Shown in pieces: positions 1 to 5,814 of a DNA stretch of 7,888 bases. The notes beneath the pieces were generated by a model, which did no database searches, was not told where the DNA came from, and saw only the letters and a program-made list of their open reading frames with translations. The DNA lies in the NCBI GenBank assembly GCA_050696075.1, contig JBOGUF010000072.1, positions 1 through 7,888 on the forward strand. The letters run 5' to 3'. The position numbers and the translations under genes are program-made. Within the stretch, counting starts at the first letter, position 1; the number at the start of each line of letters is the position of its first letter. Source of the stretch: JBOGUF01 sp050696075. GTDB lineage: Bacteria; Chloroflexota; Chloroflexia; Thermomicrobiales; UBA6265.

Positions 1-374
1 AGGACGTGCGGGACGACGTCGCGCTGCTGGCGGTGACCGTCGACCCGGCGCGTGATACGCAAGCGGCCCTCCAGGAGTTTTCGGAGCTGCACCGCCTCGC
101 GGATAACCCGAGTTGGCACGCGCTGCGGGGCGATCCCGCCACGCTGGAGCGGGTTTGGCAGGCCTATGGCGTCTATCCGGGGACAAGCGACGCGACGCCA
201 ACATCTGTCCACGCTCATGGCAGCCCGGAGCCGGAAACACCAAGCGCAGGCGGCGGCGTCGGCCATACCGACGCTATCTACATCATCGACCCCGAGGGTC
301 GCCAGCGGGTGTTCCTGCGGTCCAGCGCCACGCCGCAGGTGGTGGCCGAGAACCTCACGATGCTGGTCGAGTGA
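1..374 (+). CDS. SCO1/SenC family copper chaperone, C-terminal part (5' end outside window)
   Basis: Thioredoxin-fold SCO proteins sit on the outer face of the membrane and help deliver copper to the CuA site of cytochrome c oxidase. The reading frame is open to the left edge, so only about 123 residues of the C-terminal half are seen and the CxxxC copper site is off-window. Visible family marks are AVTVDPARDT near the beginning (the usual SCO 'VDPERDT' strand and turn) and GHTDAIYIIDPEGR near the end, where the His is the expected third copper ligand. An extra loop of Gly, Pro, Ser and His residues (with HAH) lies just before that His. The GTG at base 6 is in frame but internal, not the true start. 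The downstream cupredoxin gene begins about 55 bases after the TGA, which fits one copper-handling operon. Family assignment is firm; the exact role (copper insertion or thiol reductase for the CuA site) is inferred. Confidence 0.9.
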   Translation, partial: DVRDDVALLAVTVDPARDTQAALQEFSELHRLADNPSWHALRGDPATLERVWQAYGVYPGTSDATPTSVHAHGSPEPETPSAGGGVGHTDAIYIIDPEGRQRVFLRSSATPQVVAENLTMLVE

Positions 375-411
375 TCGTCATTGCACGCCACGACCGTGGG
401 AGCCAGCAGGA

Positions 412-420
412 AAAGGAGGG
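412..420 (+). promoter_or_regulatory. Ribosome binding site that fixes the cupredoxin start at GTG 429
   Basis: The sequence AAAGGAGGG lies 8 bases before GTG 429. This is a near-perfect Shine-Dalgarno match and favours GTG 429 over the in-frame TTG 381, which would add 16 residues with no signal-peptide character. Confidence 0.8.
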
Positions 421-428
421 AGATCGAC

Positions 429-926
429 GTGAACCGTGTGCCGTTGACGCACAAGCATTTGACGCGACGGCAAGCCATGCGTCGGGTGGGCATCGTTACC
501 CTTGGGGCGGGTCTGTTGCCGGCGCTTCAAGCCTGTGGTGGCGACGACGACGAGCCGGAAGACGTCACGCGCGTCCCGGTCACCTTCGAGCCGCCGCCGG
601 CCACGCCGACGGAGGAGGGGGCGGCGACGCCACCCGCCGGTGCCCCGGCAACCGAGGTGACGGTGGTGGCGGGCAAGCCCCAGGAGTTCCTGTTCGAACC
701 GAGCGAGTTCACGATCCCGGCCAACACCGACGTAACGGTGACGGTGACTGATGAGGGCGCGATCCAGCACACCTTCACTATCGACGCGCTGAACGTCAAC
801 GTCGAGGTCCAGCCGGGCGAGACGAAGACGACGACGATCAACGCCGATCCGGGCGATTACGAGTTCTACTGCGCCGTGCCCGGCCACAAGGAAGCGGGCA
901 TGGTCGGCACCCTGCACGTTGAGTAG
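429..926 (+). CDS. Cupredoxin (type 1 copper) lipoprotein with Tat-like signal
   Basis: A 165-residue small blue-copper protein, likely an electron carrier or copper binder tethered outside the membrane. Residues 11-36 form a Tat-like lipoprotein signal: TRRQAMRR followed by a hydrophobic stretch and LQAC, with Cys36 as the probable lipidated residue. Residues 39-75 are an acidic, Pro/Ala/Thr-rich linker. The cupredoxin fold spans about 76-165. Type 1 copper ligands are visible as His114 (QHTF), Cys148, His153 and Met158, in the spacing C-x4-H-x4-M inside YCAVPGHKEAGM. The GTG start is chosen because of the GGAGG site 8 bases upstream. The gene lies between SCO and CcdA genes, so it may accept electrons in, or be matured with, a respiratory copper enzyme; that part is inference. 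Nitrosocyanin-type or simple plastocyanin-type carriers are alternatives within the same fold. Confidence 0.92.
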   Translation: MNRVPLTHKHLTRRQAMRRVGIVTLGAGLLPALQACGGDDDEPEDVTRVPVTFEPPPATPTEEGAATPPAGAPATEVTVVAGKPQEFLFEPSEFTIPANTDVTVTVTDEGAIQHTFTIDALNVNVEVQPGETKTTTINADPGDYEFYCAVPGHKEAGMVGTLHVE

Positions 927-929
927 CCG

Positions 930-1004
930 ATGACCCTCACCGCCCAGGAAGCCGACAGCGCGCCCAGCAGACCCGTCCATTGGCGGATGAGCGAAGGCAG
1001 ATAG
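930..1004 (+). CDS. Possible 24-residue small ORF between cupredoxin and CcdA genes
   Basis: An ATG three bases after the cupredoxin TAG opens a 24-codon frame beginning MTLTAQEAD and ending RMSEGR, with its TAG four bases before the CcdA ATG. The peptide is polar with no membrane segment or recognised motif. The ribosome site is weak (GAG at 921-923), so translation would have to rely on coupling from the cupredoxin gene. Its position, filling the gap exactly, is the main support. It may be a coupling peptide or chance. Confidence 0.3.
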   Translation: MTLTAQEADSAPSRPVHWRMSEGR

Positions 1005-1008
1005 GCGG

Positions 1009-2001
1009 ATGGAGACCAGCATCTTCTTCGGCGGCTCGGTCATCGCGGCATTCATCGCCGGCATCATTGCGCTCTTCGCGCCGTGCTGCATCTCGGTCAT
1101 GCTGCCCGCCTACTTTGCCAGCTCCTTCCAGAACCGCCGCCTCTTGGTGGCGATGACCTTTCTCTTCGCCGCCGGGGTGGCAACGGTGATCCTCCCGATT
1201 GCCATGGGGGCCGCGGTCGTCCGCCGCCTGATCACCACCGAGCACACGACGATCTACGTGACCGGTGGCATCCTGATGCTCGCCCTGGCCGCGTACATCT
1301 TGCTCGGTGGGCAGATTCACCTGCCGATGCCGGGACGACGCCCGGGCGGACGGACCGGACCGCTGAGCGTTTACTCGCTCGGCATCTTCTCGGGGGTGGC
1401 GAGCGCCTGTTGCGCCCCCGTGCTGGCCGGCGTGATCGCCCTCTCCGGGATCACCTCCTCCTTCGGGCTGGCCCTTGGGCTGGGCACGGCCTATGTGTTC
1501 GGGATGGTCGCGCCGCTCTTTGCCATTTCGCTCCTCTGGGAGCGATTCAGCTGGCGGTCGAGCCGCCTCTTCCGGCCGCGCTCGTTCACGTGGCGGGTGG
1601 GTTCGCTCCGGCGCACGATCACCGCAACGAACCTGGCGAGCGGGCTTCTGCTTGCGCTCATGGGCACGGGCATGGTGTGGCTCGGACTTACCAGCGACGC
1701 GATGCCCTCGCCCACGGGGTGGCAGGCGAGGCTGGCCGGTCGCCTGCAGCATTACGGCCGGGTGATCACTGACGCCCTGGCGTGGCTCCCGGGCTGGGCC
1801 GCTGGGGTCATGCTGCTCGTCGTCGTCGCCCTGCTTGCCCGCCGGGCGCTCAGGCAGGTCGGGTGGACCGGCCAGCGGGACGATGCTGCGACGGAGATCG
1901 AAGCAGCGGCGGAGGGGGGCGACCAGCGTGGCGAAGAGGACACAGGCCTGGAAGAACGATTGGACACCGGGAGGGAGATCCTTGGGCACCAGCGCCCGTA
2001 A
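1009..2001 (+). CDS. CcdA/DsbD-type membrane thiol-electron transporter family protein
   Basis: A 330-residue polytopic protein of the cytochrome c biogenesis transmembrane (CcdA/DsbD) family, which moves reducing electrons from cytoplasmic thioredoxin to thiol proteins outside the membrane. About seven hydrophobic segments are visible, near residues 7-25, 46-72, 82-100, 121-147, 153-176, 206-226 and 260-278; CcdA proteins usually have six. The redox cysteines are doubled: APCC (Cys26, Cys27) after the first segment and ACCAP (Cys134, Cys135) in the fourth. The ordinary family has one key Cys in each place. A hydrophilic, acidic tail of about 50 residues follows the last segment. The ATG at 1009 has GAAGG at 993-997, a moderate site. 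The gene overlaps the next redoxin gene by 20 bases, pointing to that redoxin as its extracytoplasmic partner (inference). Confidence 0.85.
   Translation: METSIFFGGSVIAAFIAGIIALFAPCCISVMLPAYFASSFQNRRLLVAMTFLFAAGVATVILPIAMGAAVVRRLITTEHTTIYVTGGILMLALAAYILLGGQIHLPMPGRRPGGRTGPLSVYSLGIFSGVASACCAPVLAGVIALSGITSSFGLALGLGTAYVFGMVAPLFAISLLWERFSWRSSRLFRPRSFTWRVGSLRRTITATNLASGLLLALMGTGMVWLGLTSDAMPSPTGWQARLAGRLQHYGRVITDALAWLPGWAAGVMLLVVVALLARRALRQVGWTGQRDDAATEIEAAAEGGDQRGEEDTGLEERLDTGREILGHQRP
1969..1977 (+). promoter_or_regulatory. Ribosome binding site favouring TTG 1982 for the redoxin gene
   Basis: GGGAGGGAG lies inside the end of the CcdA gene with its GGAGG core 7 bases before TTG 1982. A second purine-rich run (GGAGGGGGG at 1911-1919) precedes an in-frame GTG at 1928, so that longer start, adding 18 residues, remains possible. 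Confidence 0.6.
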
Positions 2002-2737
2002 GAAGCGCAAGTCGATGTCGCGTTCCGCGACGGTTGCCCGCTCGGCGGCGGCCGCGCCGGCGGCTAAGCGCTGGCCGATTCGGATCTGGCCGCTGTCTCG
2101 CCAGCGAGGCCGGCGCCGGTACGGACGCCGCCTAAGCGGCGGGCAGAAGGTGATCCTCATCGTCGGGCTGGCGATCCTCGCGCTGGGCGCGATCTACTAC
2201 CTCAACTCGGCGACCAATCAGGGAGGCAAGTACGCCTTCCAGGTCGGGGAGCCAGGGCCCGAGGAGGTGGCTCCGCCGATCCAGCTGCCGGCCACCGATG
2301 GCAGCACCTTCGATCTCGCCTCGTTGCGCGGCCAGACGGTGCTGCTGTTCTTCCAGGAAGGACTTATGTGTCAGCCCTGCTGGGATCAGATCACGGACAT
2401 TGAGGCCGAGCGCGATGAGTTCCAGGCGCTCGGGATCGATACCATCGTGAGCATCACGACCGACCCGCTCGATGCGTTGCGGCAGAAGGTCGCGGACGAG
2501 CAGATCTCCATCCCTGTCCTCTCGGATCCCGACCTCCGCGTCTCCACGACGTACGAAGCGAACCAGTACGGGATGATGGGCACCTCGCACGACGGCCACA
2601 GCTTCATCCTCGTCGACGAGGACGGCACGATCACATGGCGCGCAGACTACGGCGGGGAACCCAATTACACAATGTACGTCCCGGTGGATCGCTTGATCGC
2701 CGACATCCGCAAGGGGCTCAACGAATGGTCACAGTAG
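1982..2737 (+). CDS. Membrane-anchored redoxin (AhpC/TSA-TlpA-like) with CQPC motif
   Basis: A 251-residue thioredoxin-fold protein, probably a thiol-disulfide exchanger facing outward. Residues 1-56 are very basic (RKKRK, RGRRRYGRR), then one membrane segment at about 57-74 anchors it, with the basic end inside. The redoxin domain covers about 93-245: DGSTFDLASLRGQTVLLFF, then MCQPCW with Cys130 and Cys133, and the core strand FILVDEDG at 208-215. The usual thioredoxin cis-proline before that strand is not seen; the position reads SHDGHS, which is more like peroxiredoxins. TTG 1982 is chosen for its ribosome site; GTG 1928 and ATG 2015 are in-frame alternatives. The 20-base overlap with the CcdA gene and the glutaredoxin-like gene 4 bases after the stop show a shared transcript. 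A bacterioferritin-comigratory-type peroxidase is less likely because of the membrane anchor and CxxC. Confidence 0.82.
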   Translation: MGTSARKKRKSMSRSATVARSAAAAPAAKRWPIRIWPLSRQRGRRRYGRRLSGGQKVILIVGLAILALGAIYYLNSATNQGGKYAFQVGEPGPEEVAPPIQLPATDGSTFDLASLRGQTVLLFFQEGLMCQPCWDQITDIEAERDEFQALGIDTIVSITTDPLDALRQKVADEQISIPVLSDPDLRVSTTYEANQYGMMGTSHDGHSFILVDEDGTITWRADYGGEPNYTMYVPVDRLIADIRKGLNEWSQ

Positions 2738-2741
2738 GCCG

Positions 2742-3080
2742 ATGGACGTCATTCTCCTGACCCAACCGCAATGTGCCCTCTGTGCGGAGGCCAAGGAACT
2801 GCTTGACCACCTTGCGACCGAGTTTCCGCTCTCGGTCGCAACGCTCGACCTGAACTCGCCCGAAGGGCAATCGCTCGCGGAGCATGGAGGCGTCCTGTTC
2901 CCGCCAGGTGTCTTCCTCGACGGCGAAGCCGTCGCGTCCGGCCGCATTTCGGAGCGGAAGCTGCGACGCGAGATCGACCGCCGCCTGCGGGCGAGCGAGT
3001 ACTGCGCCGACCGTCCGGGCCAGCTGGCCCGGCTCCGACGCGAGATCGACCGCCTCCTCGCGGCCGCCCGGAAGGCATGA
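2742..3080 (+). CDS. Small glutaredoxin-like CxxC protein
   Basis: A 112-residue protein with a glutaredoxin/thioredoxin-like fold over residues 1-70: first strand MDVILLTQPQC, redox motif C11-A-L-C14, helix EAKELLDHLA, strand SVATLDLN, and GVLFPPGVFLDGE with a proline pair at 54-55 in the cis-Pro position. No signal peptide or membrane segment is present, so it should be cytoplasmic. Residues 71-112 form a basic helical tail in which LRREIDR occurs twice (74-80 and 98-104), with a further Cys88 between. Such small DUF836/glutaredoxin-like proteins reduce disulfides in bacteria. Here it could pass electrons to the CcdA protein from the inside, which is inference from the operon. The ATG lies 4 bases after the redoxin stop; AGTAGG before it is a modest ribosome site. 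Confidence 0.8.
   Translation: MDVILLTQPQCALCAEAKELLDHLATEFPLSVATLDLNSPEGQSLAEHGGVLFPPGVFLDGEAVASGRISERKLRREIDRRLRASEYCADRPGQLARLRREIDRLLAAARKA
2964..3054 (+). repeat. Exact 19-bp direct repeat inside the glutaredoxin-like gene
   Basis: CGACGCGAGATCGACCGCC occurs at 2964-2982 and again at 3036-3054, a period of 72 bases (24 codons). Both copies are in the same frame and encode RREIDR, so the C-terminal helix appears to have been partly duplicated. Confidence 0.75.
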
Positions 3081-3102
3081 CCCCTGCCGAAGAGGCCATG
3101 CC

Positions 3103-3150
3103 TGTAAACTGGCTTACATCCCCGCCCGGTCATGTCTTACATACTGTAAG
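3103..3150. promoter_or_regulatory. Pair of TGTAA/TTACA dyads, probable operator region
   Basis: Two inverted repeats lie in the gap before the L,D-transpeptidase gene. The first is TGTAA-n6-TTACA at 3103-3118; the second is CTTACA-TAC-TGTAAG at 3136-3150, a perfect 6-bp dyad. Their centres are about 32 bases apart, close to three helical turns. CTTACAT is also repeated directly at 3113 and 3136. Just after, TATCAT at 3152-3157 resembles a -10 box, though no good -35 is seen at the right distance. This local AT-richer patch stands out in GC-rich DNA. A repressor or activator site is inferred; no specific regulator can be named. The second dyad has TACA/TGTA half-sites as in CopY/BlaI-type boxes but with three rather than two spacer bases. 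Confidence 0.5.
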
Positions 3151-3161
3151 CTATCATCGCG

Positions 3162-3180
3162 GGACAGGGTGGGTCTGTCC
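3162..3180 (+). promoter_or_regulatory. Short stem-loop in the leader of the L,D-transpeptidase gene
   Basis: GGACAG and CTGTCC form a perfect 6-bp stem with a 7-base G-rich loop. No T run follows, so a classical terminator is unlikely. If the TATCAT box is used, this hairpin would lie at the very 5' end of the transcript, where it could act as a stabiliser. Confidence 0.35.
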
Positions 3181-3236
3181 ACGCGCTCGGGTTAGTCGCT
3201 GCGGCCTGTGAGGGTCGGCAACAAGGGGGGATGTCG

Positions 3237-4448
3237 GTGTCGGACAGCTCGACGACGGTTCGCACGCAGGGTGCGCGATTGGCCCGCACCCTGGCCACGA
3301 TCTTGATAGCCGCGCTCTTCGTTGCGGCGCTCGCTCCTGTAGCGACTGCTCAAGACTCTGTCTCCCGAAGCAATTGGTCCCCACCGCGCACCGTCTACAT
3401 CCCGGAAACCGGCCAGACGCTCGACCGCCTCTTCCTCGATCTCTGGCGCAGCGCCGGCGGGGCGAACGCCTACGGCTACCCGATCACGCCGGAGATCACG
3501 CTCACGAACGGCCATGTCGTCCAGTACCTCCAGTACGCCCGCTTCGAGTACTGGCCGGAGGGCGACGAGCACGGGAACGTCGTCAAGTTGGGTAACGTCG
3601 GCGAAGAGCTCCGGCCGACGGTGGTGCAGCGATCCCGCGGTCCCTTCGGCGGCGCAGCCCAGAACGATGCCGCGGCGGAGGCCGCTCGCATGGCCCGCGC
3701 CTGGCTGCCGCTTGCTGGGAAGGCGGCCAAGCGCGAGAGCAGCGATACCTACCGCTTTGTCCCCGAGACGGGCCACAGCGTCCAGATGGGCTTCAAGGCC
3801 TTCTGGGAGGCGACGGGCGAGGCCGCCTACCTCGGCCACCCCCTGACCGAGGAGTACACGCTCGACGGCGTCACCTATCAGGTCTTCGAGCGCGGCCAGC
3901 TCGCCTGGGAGCGGGGGAAGGCCCCCTGGCTGGTGCCGGTGGGCGAGGTGCTGGCTAAGCGGTACAAACTCGACACCGCGCCCCGTCCCCAGGGCGACCT
4001 CCCGATTTACAGCGACGACCTCTTCATCCCGCCGCCGGCGCCTGTTGACGACGTCGGTGCCCCGCCGCCGCCCGCCGGCGCCCCGCGGTCGATCGTGATC
4101 GCTCTGAGCCAGCAGATGATGTGGGCTTACGAGGGCGACACGGTCGTCTTGAGTTCGCTCGTCAGCACCGGCAAGTCGGGGTTCGAGACGCCACCCGGGA
4201 CGTACCAGATCCTCGTGAAGAAAGAGATCGAGGACATGGAGGGCCTCATCGGGGGCGAGTACTACGACGTGCCGCAGGTGCCGGACGTCATGTACTTCAC
4301 CGACGTCGGCCACGCCTTCCACGGGGCCTACTGGCACAACGACTTTGGTTCGACCCGCAGCCACGGCTGCGTCAACCTGCCGCTCGACGTGGCGGCCTGG
4401 CTCTACGCCTGGACGCCGATCGGCACCACCGTGCTGATCGTGCCCTAG
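3237..4448 (+). CDS. Secreted L,D-transpeptidase (YkuD) with two N-terminal GYP-type repeats
   Basis: A 403-residue exported enzyme that makes or remodels cross-links in peptidoglycan, or attaches proteins to it, through a catalytic cysteine. Residues about 14-38 are a Sec signal peptide ending ATA before Gln39. The catalytic YkuD domain spans about 284-403: SIVIALSQQMMWAYEGD, PPGTYQI, and HGAYWHNDFG followed by SHGCVNL with His362, His376 and Cys378, the only cysteine in the protein. Between signal and catalytic domain are two copies of a repeat of about 55 residues (about 54-108 and 175-228), each starting with [YF][IV]PETG and containing G[YH]P[IL]T then an aromatic-rich end. A proline-rich linker (PPPAPV, PPPPAG) joins them to the catalytic domain. 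GTG 3237 is chosen because AAGGGGGG at 3223-3230 directly abuts the ATG at 3231 and has proper spacing only for the GTG; the ATG would add two residues. Confidence 0.95.
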   Translation: MSDSSTTVRTQGARLARTLATILIAALFVAALAPVATAQDSVSRSNWSPPRTVYIPETGQTLDRLFLDLWRSAGGANAYGYPITPEITLTNGHVVQYLQYARFEYWPEGDEHGNVVKLGNVGEELRPTVVQRSRGPFGGAAQNDAAAEAARMARAWLPLAGKAAKRESSDTYRFVPETGHSVQMGFKAFWEATGEAAYLGHPLTEEYTLDGVTYQVFERGQLAWERGKAPWLVPVGEVLAKRYKLDTAPRPQGDLPIYSDDLFIPPPAPVDDVGAPPPPAGAPRSIVIALSQQMMWAYEGDTVVLSSLVSTGKSGFETPPGTYQILVKKEIEDMEGLIGGEYYDVPQVPDVMYFTDVGHAFHGAYWHNDFGSTRSHGCVNLPLDVAAWLYAWTPIGTTVLIVP

Positions 4449-4461
4449 CGCATCGGTGCTC

Positions 4462-4475
4462 GGCGCTTCAGCGCC
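4462..4475 (+). other. Small GC-rich hairpin between transpeptidase and next gene
   Basis: GGCGC-TTCA-GCGCC forms a perfect 5-bp stem with a 4-base loop, 13 bases after the transpeptidase stop. No T run follows. It may only modulate read-through or mRNA decay into the next gene, which begins 35 bases later. Confidence 0.35.
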
Positions 4476-4509
4476 AGCAGGCGAGTAAAGATGCAGGAGG
4501 AGGACAAGG

Positions 4510-5673
4510 ATGGGCGGTACCGGTACGCTCAGGGGCCGCATGGTGACGCGTCGCCAGGTGACGCGCTTGGGGCTCGGGTTCGGAGTAGGCACGGCGGTAG
4601 GAGCGGCCCACCTACCGCGCGTCCTGCGCGCGAGCGCCCAGGAGGTGACGCCTGCCGCTGGGGAAGCCGTTGTCGTCGTCGGCGACGTCGTCGACTTCCA
4701 GCTCGATCCGGACGGCCGGTGGGAGGGCGCCTTCGGCTCGGTGACCATGACGCTGCACCGGGCGCTGGTCGACGGCGGGGAGGCCTGGTTCGTCCGGACC
4801 GACGCCTCCGACGAGGCATTCGCCACGGAGCAGGGGTTAGTCTACGTGCCGCTGCTGCAGAACGCGCTCGACGTCGAGGGGGCGTCTGCCAGCATCTACC
4901 TCTTCGCGCAGGGTGCCGAGGGGCAGGCGGCGGTCATCAGCACCGCCCCGGGACGCGACGACTTCACCCCCCTCTTCCGCGTCCACAACGTGACCTTCAC
5001 CGGCCAGCCGGAGCTGCTGGACTCGGTCGACGCGATCACCGCCGCCGAGCAGGCCGGCACGGTGACGGTCGAGCAGACCGACGTCCTCGTCAACCACCCA
5101 CTCGTCGCCTGGCCGGACGGCGGGCTGCCGGTCGACCCCGAGCTGACGGAGTACCTCGGCGGCGGGCCGCTGATCGAAGAGCCGGACACCGCCGGCGGCA
5201 CGGTGATGTTCAAGCTGCACCAGTGCTACCCCGGCAGCCGCTACTTCCTGACCGACACCGCGGCCGCGCCGATGGCGCCGATGATGGGCGTCGCCGCCTC
5301 GCCGCCGACGCAGCAGCTCAGCGAGGCGAAGGCAACGGCGCCGATCTACGTGTTCGGCAACGGCCCGGCCGGACCTGGCCCGATGGGCGGGCAGCCGTCG
5401 ATCTTCAATTCGACGGCCGGCGACCCGATCTGGAGCCCCTTCTGGGATCACATCACCGTCGTCTGGAAGGACCCGGCCGCGGCCGAGGTGCTCACGTCCG
5501 AGGCGGACGTCCAGGCGCGGGCGGATGCGGGGGAGGTGGACCTCTTCAACGGCACGCCGGACACCCACCCGACCGGGTTCGTCGTCAACTGCCCGTCGCC
5601 GGTGCTGGCGGCCGTCACCTACGACCCGTCCCAGTTCCCGCAGGCCACCCCGGCCGAGACGCCTGGAGCGTAA
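4510..5673 (+). CDS. Tat-exported protein of unknown function (possibly DUF7482-like)
   Basis: A 387-residue exported protein. Residues 11-44 look like a Tat signal: MVTRRQVTRLGLGFG then a short hydrophobic run and ASAQE. The mature part is acidic and rich in beta-forming sequence with no membrane segment. Recognisable blocks are VVVVGDVVDFQLDPDGRW (54-71), VHNVTFTGQPELLDSVDAIT (158-177), NHPLVAWPDGG (195-205), KLHQCYPGSRYFLTDT (235-250), DPIWSPFWDHITVVWKD (305-321) and THPTGFVVNCPSPV (352-365). Cys239 and Cys361 are the only cysteines and probably form a disulfide once outside. I do not recognise a catalytic motif; the layout recalls a domain family of exported unknowns (DUF7482), from memory only. 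AGGAGGAGGA at 4495-4504 supports ATG 4510; ATG 4540 is an alternative at the Tat motif. It is probably co-transcribed with the transpeptidase 61 bases upstream. Confidence 0.82.
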   Translation: MGGTGTLRGRMVTRRQVTRLGLGFGVGTAVGAAHLPRVLRASAQEVTPAAGEAVVVVGDVVDFQLDPDGRWEGAFGSVTMTLHRALVDGGEAWFVRTDASDEAFATEQGLVYVPLLQNALDVEGASASIYLFAQGAEGQAAVISTAPGRDDFTPLFRVHNVTFTGQPELLDSVDAITAAEQAGTVTVEQTDVLVNHPLVAWPDGGLPVDPELTEYLGGGPLIEEPDTAGGTVMFKLHQCYPGSRYFLTDTAAAPMAPMMGVAASPPTQQLSEAKATAPIYVFGNGPAGPGPMGGQPSIFNSTAGDPIWSPFWDHITVVWKDPAAAEVLTSEADVQARADAGEVDLFNGTPDTHPTGFVVNCPSPVLAAVTYDPSQFPQATPAETPGA

Positions 5674-5727
5674 CCGGGACGGATCGTGTCGGCTTGCCGG
5701 CAGCGATCGGCGACTGAGGCTATGAGC

Positions 5728-5814
5728 ATGTCAGGGCAGACCTCCGCGTCTGCCCTGTCTCCGCGAACGGGGGGCGAACGTGCGATCTCGCTTCCCGACC
5801 CAAGCAGTCTGTGA
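5728..5814 (+). CDS. Possible 28-residue leader ORF overlapping the TlpA start
   Basis: ATG 5728 opens a 28-codon frame beginning MSGQTSASALSPRTGGER and ending PDPSSL. GAGG at 5716-5719 lies 8 bases upstream, a usable ribosome site; ATG 5722 is a two-codon longer alternative. Its TGA (5812-5814) overlaps the GTG (5811-5813) of the TlpA-type gene in the four bases GTGA, the classic layout of translational coupling. The TlpA gene has no ribosome site of its own, which makes coupling plausible. A perfect stem-loop lies within its first codons. No motif or membrane segment is seen. Confidence 0.4.
   Translation: MSGQTSASALSPRTGGERAISLPDPSSL
5732..5757 (+). terminator. Perfect 10-bp stem-loop, terminator or attenuator
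   Basis: CAGGGCAGAC (5732-5741) pairs exactly with GTCTGCCCTG (5748-5757) around a 6-base loop. It lies 58 bases after the stop of the exported unknown and 53 before the TlpA GTG. Only TCT follows, not a long T run, so it may be a weak factor-independent terminator. Because it sits in the early codons of a possible leader ORF, it could instead act as an attenuator. Confidence 0.55.

Noticed and set aside
381..428. TTG 381 as start of the cupredoxin gene
   Set aside because: It would place 16 polar residues before the Tat signal and lacks a ribosome site; GTG 429 has a strong one.
937..2160. Long - strand open frame opposite the CcdA gene
   Set aside because: The translation is Arg/Pro/Gly-rich with no motif, and the + strand frame is a clear membrane protein.
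3113..3142. CTTACA/TTACAT elements read as a -35/-10 promoter pair
   Set aside because: They match the sigma-70 consensus at only three or four of six bases; the dyad symmetry explains them better as regulator half-sites.
3098..3211. A 37-codon frame in the regulatory gap before the transpeptidase
   Set aside because: The only purine-rich sequence is about 2 bases from its ATG, it runs through both dyads and the hairpin, and its product has no recognisable character.
3192..4826. Long - strand open frame opposite the transpeptidase and exported unknown
   Set aside because: Its product is low-complexity, rich in Arg, Gly and Val, with no family motif. The + strand genes have clear catalytic motifs and ribosome sites. 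High GC with third-position bias readily creates such antisense frames.
4491..5717. Second + strand frame over the exported unknown
   Set aside because: It is an Arg/Gly-rich frame shift of the real gene; the 4510 frame has a Tat signal, ribosome site and conserved-looking blocks.
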